Shown piece by piece: positions 23,701 to 35,594 of a stretch of 64,000 bases of DNA. Source of the DNA: Eonycteris spelaea (Eukaryota > Chordata > Mammalia > Chiroptera > Pteropodidae); NCBI GenBank assembly GCA_003508835.1, contig PUFA01000003.1:14671501-14735500 (forward strand). The letters run 5' to 3'. The notes under the pieces are model-generated. The model did not search any database. It was not told where the DNA came from and saw only the letters and a list, made by a program, of their open reading frames with translations. The position numbers and the translations under genes are program-made. How positions within the stretch are numbered: the stretch's first letter is position 1; the number at the start of each line of letters is the position of its first letter.

Positions 23701-25365
23701 CAGCTCTCACGAGCCAGGAGCCAGCCTTCTGGTTCATATCCAGAGGATATTATTCATGTCTTTGGTCTATGTTAAGAATGACAATTCATATGATGACCCT
23801 TCCCCAAAGTAATTCCTAGGAATTCCACATTGTTGCTTTTTACTCTAAATAATGATAGGTCTTGATTTTATTTCTTTTGTCTGCCTGGGCTCAGCATAAT
23901 ATAGCAATTTTACTTTCATTTCTATTTCTTAGTATAGTACTTAAAAGGTTATAATTCCAAGATGTTGACAGAAAATTCAGCAGGAGGAAGAATCTCAGGA
24001 CTGTAGAATAATAATCCACTGAAATGCCATCTCCCAAAATGAGCAGCTGCCAAAAATAGTGTTTAATTTATTCAGTAGTTGGAGGGCGATTTCCTTTATA
24101 ATGAAGTGTTTGGCTTTCATTTCTAAAAGGTTAGGGAGTACATATTCTTATCCAGGCTAGGCCTCACACGTGGTTCAACTAGGGTGGCCTCTCGGGGCAG
24201 GGGTGAGTTCAGGACTTCTGAAGAAGTTTCTTGCTCCTAAAGTTCTTTTGTTAGAGGTTAAGCTTAAAAATGTTAGAACCTCAGTGACAGTAGCTTATGT
24301 AAGTGAATAGGATAAGATATATATATTTTTCTTTCCTGAGAGCTTTTCTGTCTGAGAAGGCAGAAAAGAGGTTGTGCATAAAGTTATACCTAAAAGGACA
24401 GAGAAGAGAGGGTTTGAATGAAAAACTACATGGGGTCGGGTGAGTGGTGCACAATGAGAAGGAGAAAAAATTCAAAGACCAACTTTAACTAGTATCTAAT
24501 ATGCCACCTGTACTTAAATACCCAGGACTTCAATCAAATAGGCCTATTGGAAGAGCATTTTAACTGTTCCTTTCCCTGCCATTCAGGTTCTGCGTAGACT
24601 TTGTGCTTGAGACATCTGATGTTCCCTACCATTAAGTTACTGGTTTTAAACTTTTTCCTTACATCTTTCTCTAGGTCAGTCAAGTTGAATTCATACCAAT
24701 GATTCTGATAAAAGGCAGACTCTCCTCTCTAGCCGTGGCCTCGTCCCATGTGTAGTCAGAGTCGATTGGTGCCATAAACACCCCTCACTCCCAAATATCT
24801 CCCCGACAGCTACTGTAATAGACACTCTCTGGGTTGAGGGTAGCAGTTATGTCTTGGGAGCATAGGTCCCCAAATGGCTTGTGACTAATGTGACATGTGT
24901 TACAAAATACATTACCACTAGGAATAACAATGCACCAGAGCTTACTGCTGATTTACTTTGTAATAAATTAGACAAGGATCAAAATTATATCTTTAGAAGC
25001 ATTACTTTAACCAAAAGTGGCTTAGGTCCCTGGAATGGTACACATGCCTTGATTCAGTCACATGAGGGTGAATGTACTCAAATAAGTTCAGACAGAGGAG
25101 ATTTGAAAACCGTAGGATTAAAACACTGGTACTTAGGTGCTGTGATGTCTTTTGCTAAGAGTTTCACTGAATGTAGGTGTCAACAGCCTTCATCAATTAG
25201 AATGACCAAGTTCAGGCAGCCCTCCTCCTGGTGTGTCTGACAGGGCCCAGGGTGGGATGAATTTGCCCGGTTCGCTATGTGGTCTCAGAACCCTCTGGCC
25301 AGTGACTTTTTCATAGAGTTAGGAACCACAAGGAAAGAGTTTTCATGAGCGACTTGGTCAAGGCT
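20743..25365. other. Long repeat-poor sequence
   Basis: About 4.6 kb without clear interspersed repeats. Only a short (CA)n at 23578-23592 and a T tract near 23340-23352 stand out. Open frames at 21183-21368, 21223-21507 and 24881-25240 (119 codons) have no recognisable domain. A gactgtg/cacagtc hairpin around a tgatgtca core lies near 21583-21602. It may be intronic or intergenic, with no exon supported. Confidence 0.5.
23578..23592. repeat. Short (CA)n microsatellite
   Basis: About seven CA units. No larger element was recognised around it. Confidence 0.85.
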
Positions 25366-25522
25366 TCTTAAGCCGCAGTGTGCATACAAATCACCTGTGG
25401 GTCTTGTTAACATGTAGGCTCAGATTTGGTATATCTCGGTGAAATCTGAGAGACTGCAATTCTAAAAAGCTCCCAGGTGATACCAATGCTTCTGGACCAC
25501 AAGCCACGCTTTATCAGGCTAC
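25366..25522 (-). mobile_element. MER20-like hAT-Charlie DNA transposon
   Basis: The sequence runs gcagtgtgcatacaaatcacctg, gtcttgttaacatgtaggct, gcaattctaaaaagctcccaggtgatacc and aatgcttctggaccac. This matches antisense MER20, a short non-autonomous hAT element. It has no coding capacity. Confidence 0.78.
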
Positions 25523-25739
25523 AAGCAAAATGAATAATAAGTAAGTAATAAAGTAAGTTACCAAGGGATGCTTGTTCTCTTTGGCAGACATCTTGGAAAT
25601 CACTGGCTAAGTCTCCCTCACATCATAGTTTGGTTAATCAGATTTCTCTGCTATTCTGTCTTCCAAGGCTAAAGTCTCAGGAAGTAAGTCTCAGATTGTT
25701 GATGCGAAGAAAGAGAACATCCCCAAATATGAAACAAAC

Positions 25740-25930
25740 AGTATGATGAGAACAGTGCACTGACTTAGGAGTTGTAAAACGGGTTCTCGTTCCAGTTCTG
25801 CCACTCACTAGCTAGCTGGGCGACCTAAAGCCAAGCACTTAACCTGAGCTTCGCTGAGAAGAATGGCAATGCCTTTCCAGCCTTGCTGCTGCGAGCATTA
25901 GTCACACATGAGAGGGGATGGAACTAATCC
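25740..25930 (+). mobile_element. MIR SINE
   Basis: The stretch gttccagttctgccactcac, then tagctagctgggcgacctaa, agccaagcacttaacctgag and a gaatggcaatgcc block follow the MIR consensus in sense orientation from the tRNA-related part into the core. Confidence 0.88.
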
Positions 25931-28429
25931 AGTGTGATGGGTTCTCATGAATGTTTTAAGACAAGGTCTAACTAGGACAGGCCTAGCTGGCACACAGATG
26001 TGGAAAGTCCTGAGGAAGATATTGCGGGTGCACTGGGCAATTCGGAATTCCTTTCTGTCTCCTCGAGTCCTGAGTTTTCCTTTAAGATGGGTGCTCCACG
26101 CAGGCCCGTCCACGCACAGTGGGAGTCATGAGCAATGACTGCGGTCAATTTTCCACACCACCCTTCAGCGAGGGTGGCAGAGAGACAAATGCAGTTTATT
26201 TTCTCCAGCTCAGCAGCTCATTTGCATAACATGCAGGAGGCAGAATGCAAAGGAGGGAAAACATTAAGTGGGGCAGAAAATGCTAAAATAGGTCAAGGGA
26301 GAAAACAAAATAGAGCATTTCTGTTCTTTTCAGAAAATGCTGTTAAAATTAGAACTGCCACAGACACAAGATCAGTATGGTAAACATTTTTTCCCCCTAG
26401 TTACTAAGACCTAAGGCTGACTACAGGTGTATGTGTGTGTATATATATATATCGTGTATTGGACACGATGTGTGTTTTGATTTGGGAAGGAGAGGGTACT
26501 TTTCTCCAGCCAGGCAGGTCCTTGGTAAAATAAACGTGCAGGCAAACTTTTTGCATCAGCTCCACTTTCTATGACTCCTCCTTTTCCTCATACCTTTCCA
26601 CAGGTGCCTATTTTTCTTTGTTTAAATTAATTCACAGTGATGTAAATAACATGACAGGTTACCTTTCCTAGAAGTGTTTGTCTTATACTCTAAAATTATA
26701 AAACAATTTACTTTTGCTATGATATTCATTAATATTTTGAGGTGAGTAATACAGTAATATTTATCCTGAAGTACTAAGGGCAGACTAACAGGTACTGTGA
26801 TTCTGCTGATCTGAGTCCTTCCTTCCTAGCACTGTAAAATCACCCCTGTGCCCTTCAGCATAGAAAAGCCCTACCTGCCTCTGATGGATTGCAAAAGGGA
26901 AGACTATATAAAACTCTTTGGACTTCCAATTCAAAAGGCAGTTCTATGGTATCAGGTCAGACTCTTCACCCATTGGTTTTGCTTTTACCTGCCAGCACGG
27001 TTTCCCTGCTCCAGGAAGCCTGACAACTGGACAGGTAAGAGAGGGTCCCATCAGACTCAGAGTCTGCATTTCAAATTAGAAGAGGTTAGTAAAGTTCAGT
27101 ATAAAACAACACACCAGCAACACAGTCTTGCAAACGAGATCGTCTGATATAGTATATCCAATATGATGGTTTGGTTCCTTCCTGAGTTTATTTTTAGTCT
27201 TTGTCCCATTTTCCTATAACTGAATGAAGGTGACATCCTATGATTCCCTCACACCAAGTCTAAAAACTTAGATCTGGAGTGGCTGGCTGAAATGAAAATC
27301 TTCCTGAGGAGGCTAGGGAGGGAGGACAGGAAGTTTATCAGTTGGGGTCAATTGAGGGACCAGTGGGGGTTAGAGATTGAGAATTTGTAGTCATGGGGCT
27401 AAATTCCAGGTTCCTAGACAAGTGAGCAGAAATTAATCATCATCTGGAACACCATAGAGATTTACTATAGAATCAAATATACCTTGACGGACCCTTTATT
27501 TTTCTAAGGATAGTTATAACTAGCAATGGGATATCTAAGCTGGACGGATCTTAAGAAATTAGTGATTTTTTTGGAGGGATTTCTCCTTTCCCCTGCAGTC
27601 TGAAAAGCAGAAGGGTGATCCTTGCCGGAAGATACATCTCTTGACTTCATTTCTTATAGGTGTGACCATTACTCACTGGGAGACTTAGAGTCAAGTGACA
27701 ATGGCTCTGTTCTCATTTAGAAGAGCCAGGTACCATAGTGGTGTTCTAGATGGAAGTCTTGAGCTTCTTTTGCATTTTGGCTTTAAAGAAAATATTTTCC
27801 TCTTAAAGATATTTCTTTGTAAATAGAGTATGAGTCATCTTGCTTTAGAACTGGAAGAGAAAATCCACTTCTATAATTAAGCAATAATTATTATTCTTTC
27901 CACTGAGGGAGGACTTGGGGAGATAAACAACTCCCAGATAAATAAGGCTTAGAGGCCGTGGGCCAAGTCTTCTATTGATTCACAATCTATTTATCTCTCT
28001 CTTCCTTTCAAATAAAAAATAATGATTGTAATTTTTTTCTAAAATGATTCCCTTTTTTAATCATTTCAAATTGCTGTTTTCCACCCTACTCAAACAGTAA
28101 TTGCTTTTATGGCCCTATTGTAACTTGTGGGGAGGAGCGAGATGGAATAAACAGCTCAGAAAACCCGCTCACTTCCTGGGCAGCATCTCTGAGTTACAAA
28201 GCAGATTGGCAGTAGCCTACCTACGAAACCTTCAAGTCTCACTCTGGGTTTTATGTGGAGATTTGTGATGGAAGGCAGATAATTTTGAATTTGCTAAGTG
28301 TGTAAGGTGGTGTAGAGAGGAATATTTTGGGAATAGATATTCTGAGTAAATAGCTTGGAAGGCAACTGTACGAGCTGACTTTGAATTTGGTGTGTGGGAG
28401 GAACATGAGGGCAGGGCCGGGATGTGAAG
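25931..28429. other. Unannotated, mostly repeat-free sequence
   Basis: Contains a mixed (TG)/(TA) microsatellite at 26429-26452 followed by a perfect 7-bp hairpin (atcgtgt/acacgat, 26451-26469). An AT-rich stretch at 27990-28120, with several TAAT cores, resembles conserved non-coding DNA. Frames at 25898-26383 and 26848-27147 match no known protein. The region around 26900-27030 is open in one frame for about 100 codons, with no domain recognised. Confidence 0.5.
26429..26469. repeat. (TG)n(TA)n microsatellite with adjoining hairpin
   Basis: Alternating gtatgtgtgtgtatatatatatat leads directly into atcgtgt-attgg-acacgat, a perfect 7-bp stem with a 5-nt loop. Confidence 0.85.
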
Positions 28430-28600
28430 TCCTGGGTTTTGCCACGTACAATGTGTAAATTTGAGTGGCAGCTCACTTAATTTCTTGGTGTTTTGTTAAT
28501 CTTTCAACAAACGATTATAATATCTAATTTGTCTACGTCACTGTGGTAGTCTTTATGTTAAATGATATATATTCCAAGTAAACACTGCTGTAAAATACGT
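28430..28600 (+). mobile_element. MIR SINE (diverged)
   Basis: The order cctgggttttgccacg, gtggcagctcacttaatttc and gttttgttaatctttcaaca fits the MIR line (ccactcactagctg, caagttacttaacctc, cctcatctgtaaaa) with heavy divergence. Confidence 0.5.
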
Positions 28601-29214
28601 AGACTTGGGGTCATAGGACTGGGGATTGGAAGCACTCTACAAAGTAAATGTTGGACCCAAATGTTTTCACACTTCCCAAATTCCTTAAATGGGAGATAAA
28701 GCAAACCAACCCTGAAATGCCTTCCTAAAGAAATTTTTGGACTTGATATATGTTTTAATTAAAAAAAGAAAGAAAAAGGAGAAGGGAGTCCTCTAAACTT
28801 GAAAACACTCTTGAGGTTTATGTTATATGGGGATAGAAAGGCATAACGCCATGATTGGATCAAAATAGAATAAACTGCAAAGTCCTTCGTAACAGGTAAG
28901 GTAATCGTTTGTGGTGGTTCACTAAGTAACTTGGTGGGTCGGTCAGTCCACAGCTGGCTTTTTACCTAGGCATAATGTCAGAATATCCACCTGATAAAGC
29001 TATGGAAATGGAATAAGATGGTCCAAGAAACAATGCTTAATATAGTGTCTGGCACATAAAATACACATGATGAATGGCTTATAGAGATAGCTGTGTGAAT
29101 TTTAGAGGGAGTGTACTGCTGACTGCATTGTATAATTTCAGATGCATTGAAAAACCTGCACTTTCAATATTTCTCTATTTTTTGCTGTACTCTTCCTACT
29201 CAAAAACTTCCCAT
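28601..29214. other. Unannotated sequence
   Basis: A weak MIR or LINE-2 tail motif (tatagtgtctggcacataaaatacacatg) lies near 29041-29070. Nothing else was recognised. Confidence 0.45.
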
Positions 29215-29345
29215 TCCCAGAATTAGATACAACTCTATCTTCTGAGGTCAGGCACTAAGCCTCTTTTGCTAACCACTGGACACCCAGCCCGTCAAAGTAT
29301 GCTCGGCACAGAGTCATGTTCAGTAAATATGTGCTTAGTAAATTT
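29215..29345 (+). mobile_element. LINE-2 3' end
   Basis: The reading ctcggcacagagtcatgttc, followed by agtaaatatgtgcttagtaaatt and preceded by gaggtcaggcactaagcctc, follows the sense LINE-2 terminal pattern. Confidence 0.65.
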
Positions 29346-30369
29346 ACGGCAGCTATGTTCCCCGTGGTCCATTCCCGGAGTGGCGTCAGGTCAAGAAATG
29401 CGTGATCTCAAAATAATTGCAAAATAATATGATTTTCACAGACGGCAGTCTTTACACACATTTCTCCAACATGTGGAAAAGGATACGAGTCCACAGCAAC
29501 CCTTCCTAAAATGCTTTTCCCCTCCATAATCTCTCCCTTCATAAAGGAAGCAGCTCCTTCACTATTACAGGTTTCTTAAACCGAGCTTCCTTCATCCCCC
29601 CTCTAATGTATCTTTTTCATCTACTTTTTTTTTTCTTTCTCATCTGTACCAGAAACTTCCAAAAGAGCTTGTCTGACAAAGCAGAACCCTCTGTAGAGGG
29701 TGCGAAAGTGAAAAACACTGCAAGTGCAAAGCCAAACCCTTCTTTAGTGGCAGCGAGAGGAAAGCTGGCAACACCCATGTAGTGACTGACTTACTGCTGT
29801 TGATTTGGTAACTGAATCGTTGGTTGAATGAGTAAACCTTTAATAAACTCTTCTGGTTTTACATCTCAGCAACTGCCATCTGTGAAAACCACTTGAAAAT
29901 TAATCATCCACTGCTTTTAGATAGATCTATTTTTGTCTATAGATGCTACTTAGCTATTTTATTTTTTTACCTAACATTTATTTTATGTTTTTTTTATGCC
30001 CACTAGTTAGTAGACTTTTTAAAGAGAATGTTATGTATAATACCTAGCATACTGTGTCATACATAGTGCTCAAAAATATTTGTAGAGATAATTTGAAGGC
30101 CCTATTTAGCAGAAAAGTGTTGTCCAAGAGTGTGATATTCATAGCCATTATTAGCCATTAGGCTGATAAAATATTTTATATAAATTCAAGATATTTAGGA
30201 AGGGATGAATGAGGCTCAGGTCATGGGGGATTAAGAAACGAAATAGGCTGGGCATCAGTGGAGGAAGACTGTAGAGGGTGTGGATAAGAGTTGAGCAGCA
30301 AGAGAGCACTGGGAGGGAACTTACCAGAAAGAAGGAAGATAAAGGAAAAGAGAGGGAGCCGTCAGAGTA
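29346..30369. other. Unannotated sequence
   Basis: No exon recognised. A weak tail-like motif of LINE-2 or MIR type (ataatacctagcatactgtg) occurs near 30036-30075. T-rich stretches near 29626-29637 are simple. Confidence 0.45.
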
Positions 30370-30660
30370 ACATAAACTGTATTAGATTTTACTACTGTTC
30401 CAAATGATTTCACCTTCCTCCTCCCCGGTGAGCAAATTTTATTTCCCACTCAGTTGCCTTTTTCATATGACTTACTTTGGCCAATGAAATGTGAATAAAA
30501 GTGACATGTTTTACTTCTGAGTAAAACTTCAAAAGCCATTGTGGGATTTCTCTGTTGCTCTTTTTTTTTTTTTTTCTTCTGACACAAGCTTAGCATGTTA
30601 CATATGGGTCCTGCTCCTTTAGGCTGGTCTCAGGATGAAAATGTAGGTAGACTTGAAGCT
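30370..30660 (+). mobile_element. LTR-like repeat, MaLR type (tentative)
   Basis: The blocks tggccaatgaaatgtgaata, aaaagtgacatgttttactt, aaaagccattgtgggatttc and gggtcctgctcctttaggct occur in the order seen in a common mammalian LTR. A T run (about 30563-30576) interrupts it. I could not name the subfamily with confidence. Confidence 0.45.
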
Positions 30661-31544
30661 ACAGAGCAATTACTTAGTAATATTTTTTAAAACTAAATTT
30701 TTTATAGAGGAAAAAAATGTGCCATGCATCACTCTCTTGGTCTAAGTAAATTTGTTTTAAAAATATGGAACCATAGATATGCTTAGCATTCTCCAACTTC
30801 CAGAGATAATTGAAGTGACCTGCATTAAAACATATGTAAGTGAAAATAAGAAATATGGAAGTGTTGACTGTATCTATAATAAAGAAATTCTCATGAATTA
30901 TGTATTTCTTTTGAAAATATTCTACTTCAAGTTATAGAATACATAGAAAGAATTATAAATTATTATCCAATTCTAAAATGGAAAATAATCAAAACAGTCA
31001 ATTTTGGTAGGTAACAATATATTATCTTTCATTTCTGAACAATTTTGAATTTTAGATATAATCAGGAAAAACTTTGTTTTTGAACCTGTATAGAGTTTCA
31101 CATATTTATCATTTCGAGAAACACATACTTTGTTTTTCATAAGCAGAAGTTTACCAGTTGACATACTAAGATGATTTACCAAAAATCAGAATAGCAGTTG
31201 AGACTGGGAACATGCCTCAATGCAAGTAGTAGAAATAGAGCCACCAGTAGTTTCTAGATTTAGAAAATTGACTTTATGCAGTGTTTCTGTCTCAGTTTTC
31301 CTGGGGCTTTGGAAATAGCTTCTGGGCCGGTAAAAGGAGCCTCATCACTTAAACTAGCCCAAGTGGTCTCTGGGCTGTGCCTTTAAGAGCACAGAATTAT
31401 TTCTTGTTATGTTCTTTTTCTCTTCATTTTAACTAATATAAACCAGGAGAGAGAAAGCTTCTAGGCAGAATCTAATAATAATTACTGCAATTATAATTAT
31501 AGTGGCTAATATTTATGAAGCATTTTCCATGGGCCGATGTATCA
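30661..31544. other. Unannotated AT-rich sequence
   Basis: No exon or clear repeat. A partial MIR-like stretch (gtggctaatatttatgaagc) near 31502-31540 is too short to call. The minus frame at 30973-31182 has no recognisable product. Confidence 0.45.
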
Positions 31545-32110
31545 AGTAGGATTCTTTTGGTTACAGGTGACAAATTCCAGCCCCAGTTACCCAGGCACAA
31601 ATGAGATTTTGTTGCGTCATGTGATCAAACATGAATGAAACAGAGGAATAGCTGGCTTTGAAAATAATTCAGACCAAAGACTGGAAATCTACCAGCACCA
31701 TCTTCCTTCCTCTCCTACCTCTGCCTCTCTCTATATATCTTCTCCAGTTTTCCTAATGTAGACTGGCTTCTTCCACATGATGTCTGGGACTTATCTTTCT
31801 AGCTAGTGACCAAAATTCCCAATATGCCTGAGACTTTCCCAGTTTTAGTGCTGAAAATCCTGAATCCTCAGAAAAACCTGGGCAGTTGGTCACCAGAGAG
31901 GACAGGGGCTCTTAAGCTCTAGTTAAAAAATACTCTAATTTGATCTTGATTAGATTATGTGTCCGCTCTTGAGGACAAGTCACTGTGGCTAGGGAGGAAG
32001 TACTTTGATTAAATCAGCTTAGATCAGGTGCCACTCAGAGGGCACCAGTCACTGAGGCAAGGGAGGCAGGTTGGGTAACGTGATGGAATCTTCCATACTG
32101 ACACTTGCCA
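31545..32110. mobile_element. Old interspersed repeat, family not identified
   Basis: The segment begins ggattcttttggttacaggtgacaaattcc. It later carries a mid-portion rich in tctgcctctctct and ends with blocks such as caagtcactgtggctaggga. That order resembles a common mammalian repeat whose start reads ggttgcaagtgacagaaacccaac and whose end reads gccaatcactgtggccaggg. I recognise the pattern but not the name. No coding potential. Confidence 0.45.
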
Positions 32111-32124
32111 GGGAACAGGTGCTG

Positions 32125-32280
32125 GGTAAACATAACATTTGCTGTTAACTAGAGTTAGACACAATACTAAGCAGTGTGACTGATTTAATTCTTACCAATC
32201 CTAGAAAGGGAGCACTCTCATTATCTCACTTTCACAGATGAGGAAGCAGAGGCTTTAGGAGGCAATGAGACCCACAAGTA
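32125..32280 (-). mobile_element. MIR SINE
   Basis: The stretch tcactttcacagatgaggaa, then gcagaggctttaggaggcaa, preceded by gagttagacacaatactaag, is antisense MIR. Confidence 0.75.
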
Positions 32281-32342
32281 AAATCTAAAATGCTCTCACA
32301 GTTCATTTCCGTTTGGCTGATTTTTTAAAAGTCCTTTGTTTT

Positions 32343-32606
32343 ACTTTTTAGTTGTTTCTTCCTCCTCTTTAATTGCCCCCTCCCCACCTACTTCCACCCT
32401 GACCTGTGGATGTTGCCATTTCCCCTTAAGAAATGAATCTCTGAAGGCGGAGCGTCTCCTCCCACACGCTCATGGCAGTGCACCCAGGGCCTGGCACCCC
32501 CGGGACCTGTCCCGTGGCTCCTCTGGGGTGTGAACCCAGGACCTTCTGCGTATACAGCAGACGTGCTAACCACTACGGAGCCACACCCAACTTTTTTAGT
32601 TTTTTT
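32343..32606 (-). mobile_element. tRNA-derived SINE with imperfect target-site duplications
   Basis: A 71-nt tRNA-like head (32514-32584, minus strand) is followed by a GC-rich unrelated body (about 32400-32513) and an A/G-rich tail (minus-strand reading of 32358-32385). Flanks are near-identical: actttttagttgttt at 32343-32357 and acttttttagttttttt at 32590-32606. This is the standard layout of a LINE-1-mobilised SINE. It is the only copy of this type I see in 64 kb. It is also the only GC-rich, CpG-containing retroposon here, suggesting it is younger than the MIR copies. The family was not identified. Confidence 0.8.
32514..32584 (-). other. tRNA-like head of the SINE
   Basis: Read on the minus strand it folds well. 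The acceptor arms gtggctcc/ggagccac pair perfectly. The anticodon stem is tctgc/gcaga with a 7-nt loop tgtatac, and the T-arm is ctggg/cccag with loop ttcacac. The D-arm (gtggttagcac) is shortened by several bases compared with a functional tRNA. Box B (ggttcacaccc) and a box A-like ttagcacgtc are recognisable. The anticodon would be tat, but the usual T at position 33 is G. There is no T-run terminator after the acceptor, and SINE body follows. The 3' half resembles tRNA-Met, so the source tRNA is uncertain. Confidence 0.8.
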
Positions 32607-35594
32607 GTAAGATTGTCTTTGACACTCATCCCATGCTTGTCTCTTTCTCTCTTGAACTCCTAGGACACTAAATTTTTAAAATTATGTTTTTATTACTCAC
32701 GGGCTTTTTTGTATTTTAAAATAGTATTTCCTCAAACAGCTTCTAATCTATGTTCTTCAAGGCAGATGCTGCATGGTCCACATCTGTGAACATCTTGATG
32801 CTGATCAGTTTTCATCCAGCGCTTTACATCATGACTCTTTTTTAACCAAGTACCTAGTTTTTTTCAGTGTGTGTATATGTATGTATGTTTGTTATACTTA
32901 AAATATTATTGGAATTTAGCTGTCATTAAATTTAAATAATCTTTATTTTTAGCACTTTTTCTTTGGCCGTGATGACCATCAAATATTTTTCTACCTGTCT
33001 ACACCAGTTATGAAAAAAGGCCTGCGATGATTAATAAAATAGAGTCAGTACTACTTATTCTGAAGTCAAGTAAATGGGAGTCATAGTCCCAGCCAGGGAT
33101 AAAAAGAGTACGAGTTTACAAAGATATTAAAATGCTACATAAAAACACTTAAGCAAACAATAAATGTGAAGAAAGTTTCATGCTGAATTTTTGCATAAAT
33201 TAGATCATTAAAGGAACAATTGTTGAAAAATCATTAAGCAGAGAACTGATTTCCAACCTGCTTATGGTATTTTTTAGTATTGTTTGAATTATTTTTAGAT
33301 AACATGTTTTTAAATCTAAAAAAAATGACTGTTTTAAAATAGACGTGTGAAATTTAAAGATGAATAAAAATACAGTAAGGCTTGTCAATTATAAGTTGTT
33401 ACTTTGGGCTGATGACTTCACTGCTCTTGGGCTCAATTTTGTTCTCTAAATGTCGTGGCGATGGAGTTGAGCTGAAGGATCCTAGGGTTGCATCTTCCCA
33501 CCCTAATAGTCCTTGGTTTTATTTTATTTCATATTTGGATTTTATGTTGATCATAAGTTGATTAAAACCTTTATAAAAATATTAAGCCCTGTTTACTGCA
33601 GGCAACGTGTTGAAAAATAGTTGGCACTTTAGGTCTTGGCTAAATAAAATTTATTGATTTTTATCGAATGTGAACTACAAATGGTCATACCTATAATTCA
33701 ATTAGAAATGCTGGTAAATTTCATATTCTCATATAGATGAAGGCTAAAACAGAGGTAAAATTAATAGGATCAGATTCTGTGGATAACATAAGTAGATGGA
33801 GTTTTAGGTTTATAGTTTCTGTCTATAATTAAAGGTTGTGGGAATAATTCTTAGATTCCTTGATTTATTCTGTCAAAAGACGTTTACCCACATACAAGCT
33901 GCTAACTTATCTTCTTAGTTTTGTTTTACTCAGGATCTTTCTATATCTGAAACAGGTTTACTACCACACAGAGGAATTTCACTGTTCCTCGTAAGGGTAG
34001 CTCATTAAAAATTCAGCATCCTTCATGATATATAGCTTTAAGTCCTGCATAGGGCCTCGTGTAGTGCTAGGGCCATGATATGTACTTCAGTGTGGTTGAA
34101 TCAGAGTGATCCTTTATCACAAGGTGTCAGGCCTGCCCCTCATATTTACAGCACCCAAGGAAGAATAGAAGTGGAGGCTCAAATTCCGTGTGTCTAAATA
34201 TTTAACCAGTGTACATCAAACTAGTGAATTGTTAATTCTAAGGCATTCTATTCTTCCTCCTTGGCTAATACATCTTCATAATAATCTGGAATGATAGGTT
34301 TGAGTTTAGATCCTTGAACATACCCCTAGGTCTAAGGCCATGTCTGTTCTCTTTCCTGTCAGAGCCCTGTCCTGTACTGTGAGAGACCTTAAATAGGCAC
34401 AAGTAAATGTCCCAGTTCAAGGTTTACTTACAACTTTGCCAAAGTTGGATTCATCGCTTGGGCCCAGAGGTGTCCCCACCAGTGACTTGGTCCACCTTGG
34501 AAAGACAGGCTAATGAAGAGGCCCATGTGGGAAATTTTGGGAGATACAGGTGCCAGATGGACATATTTATGGAGATCGTGGCCATAGAAGTGTCAATGTG
34601 GCTGGAGAGGCACCTCTGGCTCAGTTCAGACTCTAACCTAAGGAACAGCATTAGAAGAAGCCAGAAGAGTTTATTTCGAGTTTACTGGGAGGCTCAAGGG
34701 CATAAATGTGTCAGGTGTTGGGACCGAGGAAATATCCTCTCCTTTTTTTTTTTTTTTTTGGTTGTTGTTGCTGTGTCTCTGCAGCTTTTAATCTGTCTCT
34801 ATGCATCTATGCAGACCATTATTTTTCCAGTTTCACTGGTAAGCATGGAAGGAAATCTTGGCACAGATTATTCCTAGCTATGCATGTTTTAGTCTGGGCA
34901 ACCAGAAAGATGGTTTTCTTTCTCGTTCTAAAAATTCCTGGACAATGACTTGAGTCTTCTTGAGTCAGGTTGCTCCTCCTCAACTAATGAACTATAGACA
35001 GGGAATTTGGGTACTGTGCTCCACAGAGAATTTTGTGGCAGATAATAAAGAGAAGTTTTATGAGAACACTCTTGAAAAATGAAATTGAAAATTATGAAAT
35101 ATTTATTTTATATTATAATTGTAACTAGGAGATAATTCACAGAAGAAAAAAGAATATTCAGCAATCATATAATATAGTCATCAACATCCTTTGCTGTATA
35201 TTTGGCTTTTGTATGACCGTCATGAAGAAAGCACTTTTTGCATAAATATTTGAGGGCTTTCTCAAGGGGTTCCCTTAACCCTTTGATATTTAAATGATTC
35301 TTTTGAAGCACCTATTCTGTCATTATCAATTTTATTTTTTGTTGTAGCTAACTAGGCTAACTCTACTTCACTCTCATTTTTCAAGGGTTTGCATATGTTG
35401 TAAGCAGTTTCCAATGAGCACTTTCACACACCTCATGAAATCTTGAATGTTCTGCAAAATGTGAAATTTCACTTTGCAGTCATTTTGCATTGCATGTTTC
35501 TATGTTAATGCAGAGTGAATAAATGAAACACACTGGCAGAGATGTAGACCAGAAAGGACGGGTGGGATAGTTGGAGACTAAGTTTAAGAAATGT
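32607..35594. other. Unannotated sequence with one open frame
   Basis: About 3 kb with no clear interspersed repeat. A T run lies at about 34742-34758. The plus frame 34407-34877 (156 codons) is the longest in the window. Its last third runs through the T tract (phenylalanine run), and it matches no family I know. The part at 34400-34735 is compositionally more balanced than its surroundings. Confidence 0.5.

Noticed and set aside
32514..32584. A functional tRNA gene (anticodon tat)
   Set aside because: The D-arm is too short, position 33 is G instead of T, there is no T-run terminator, and a SINE body plus target-site duplications surround it.
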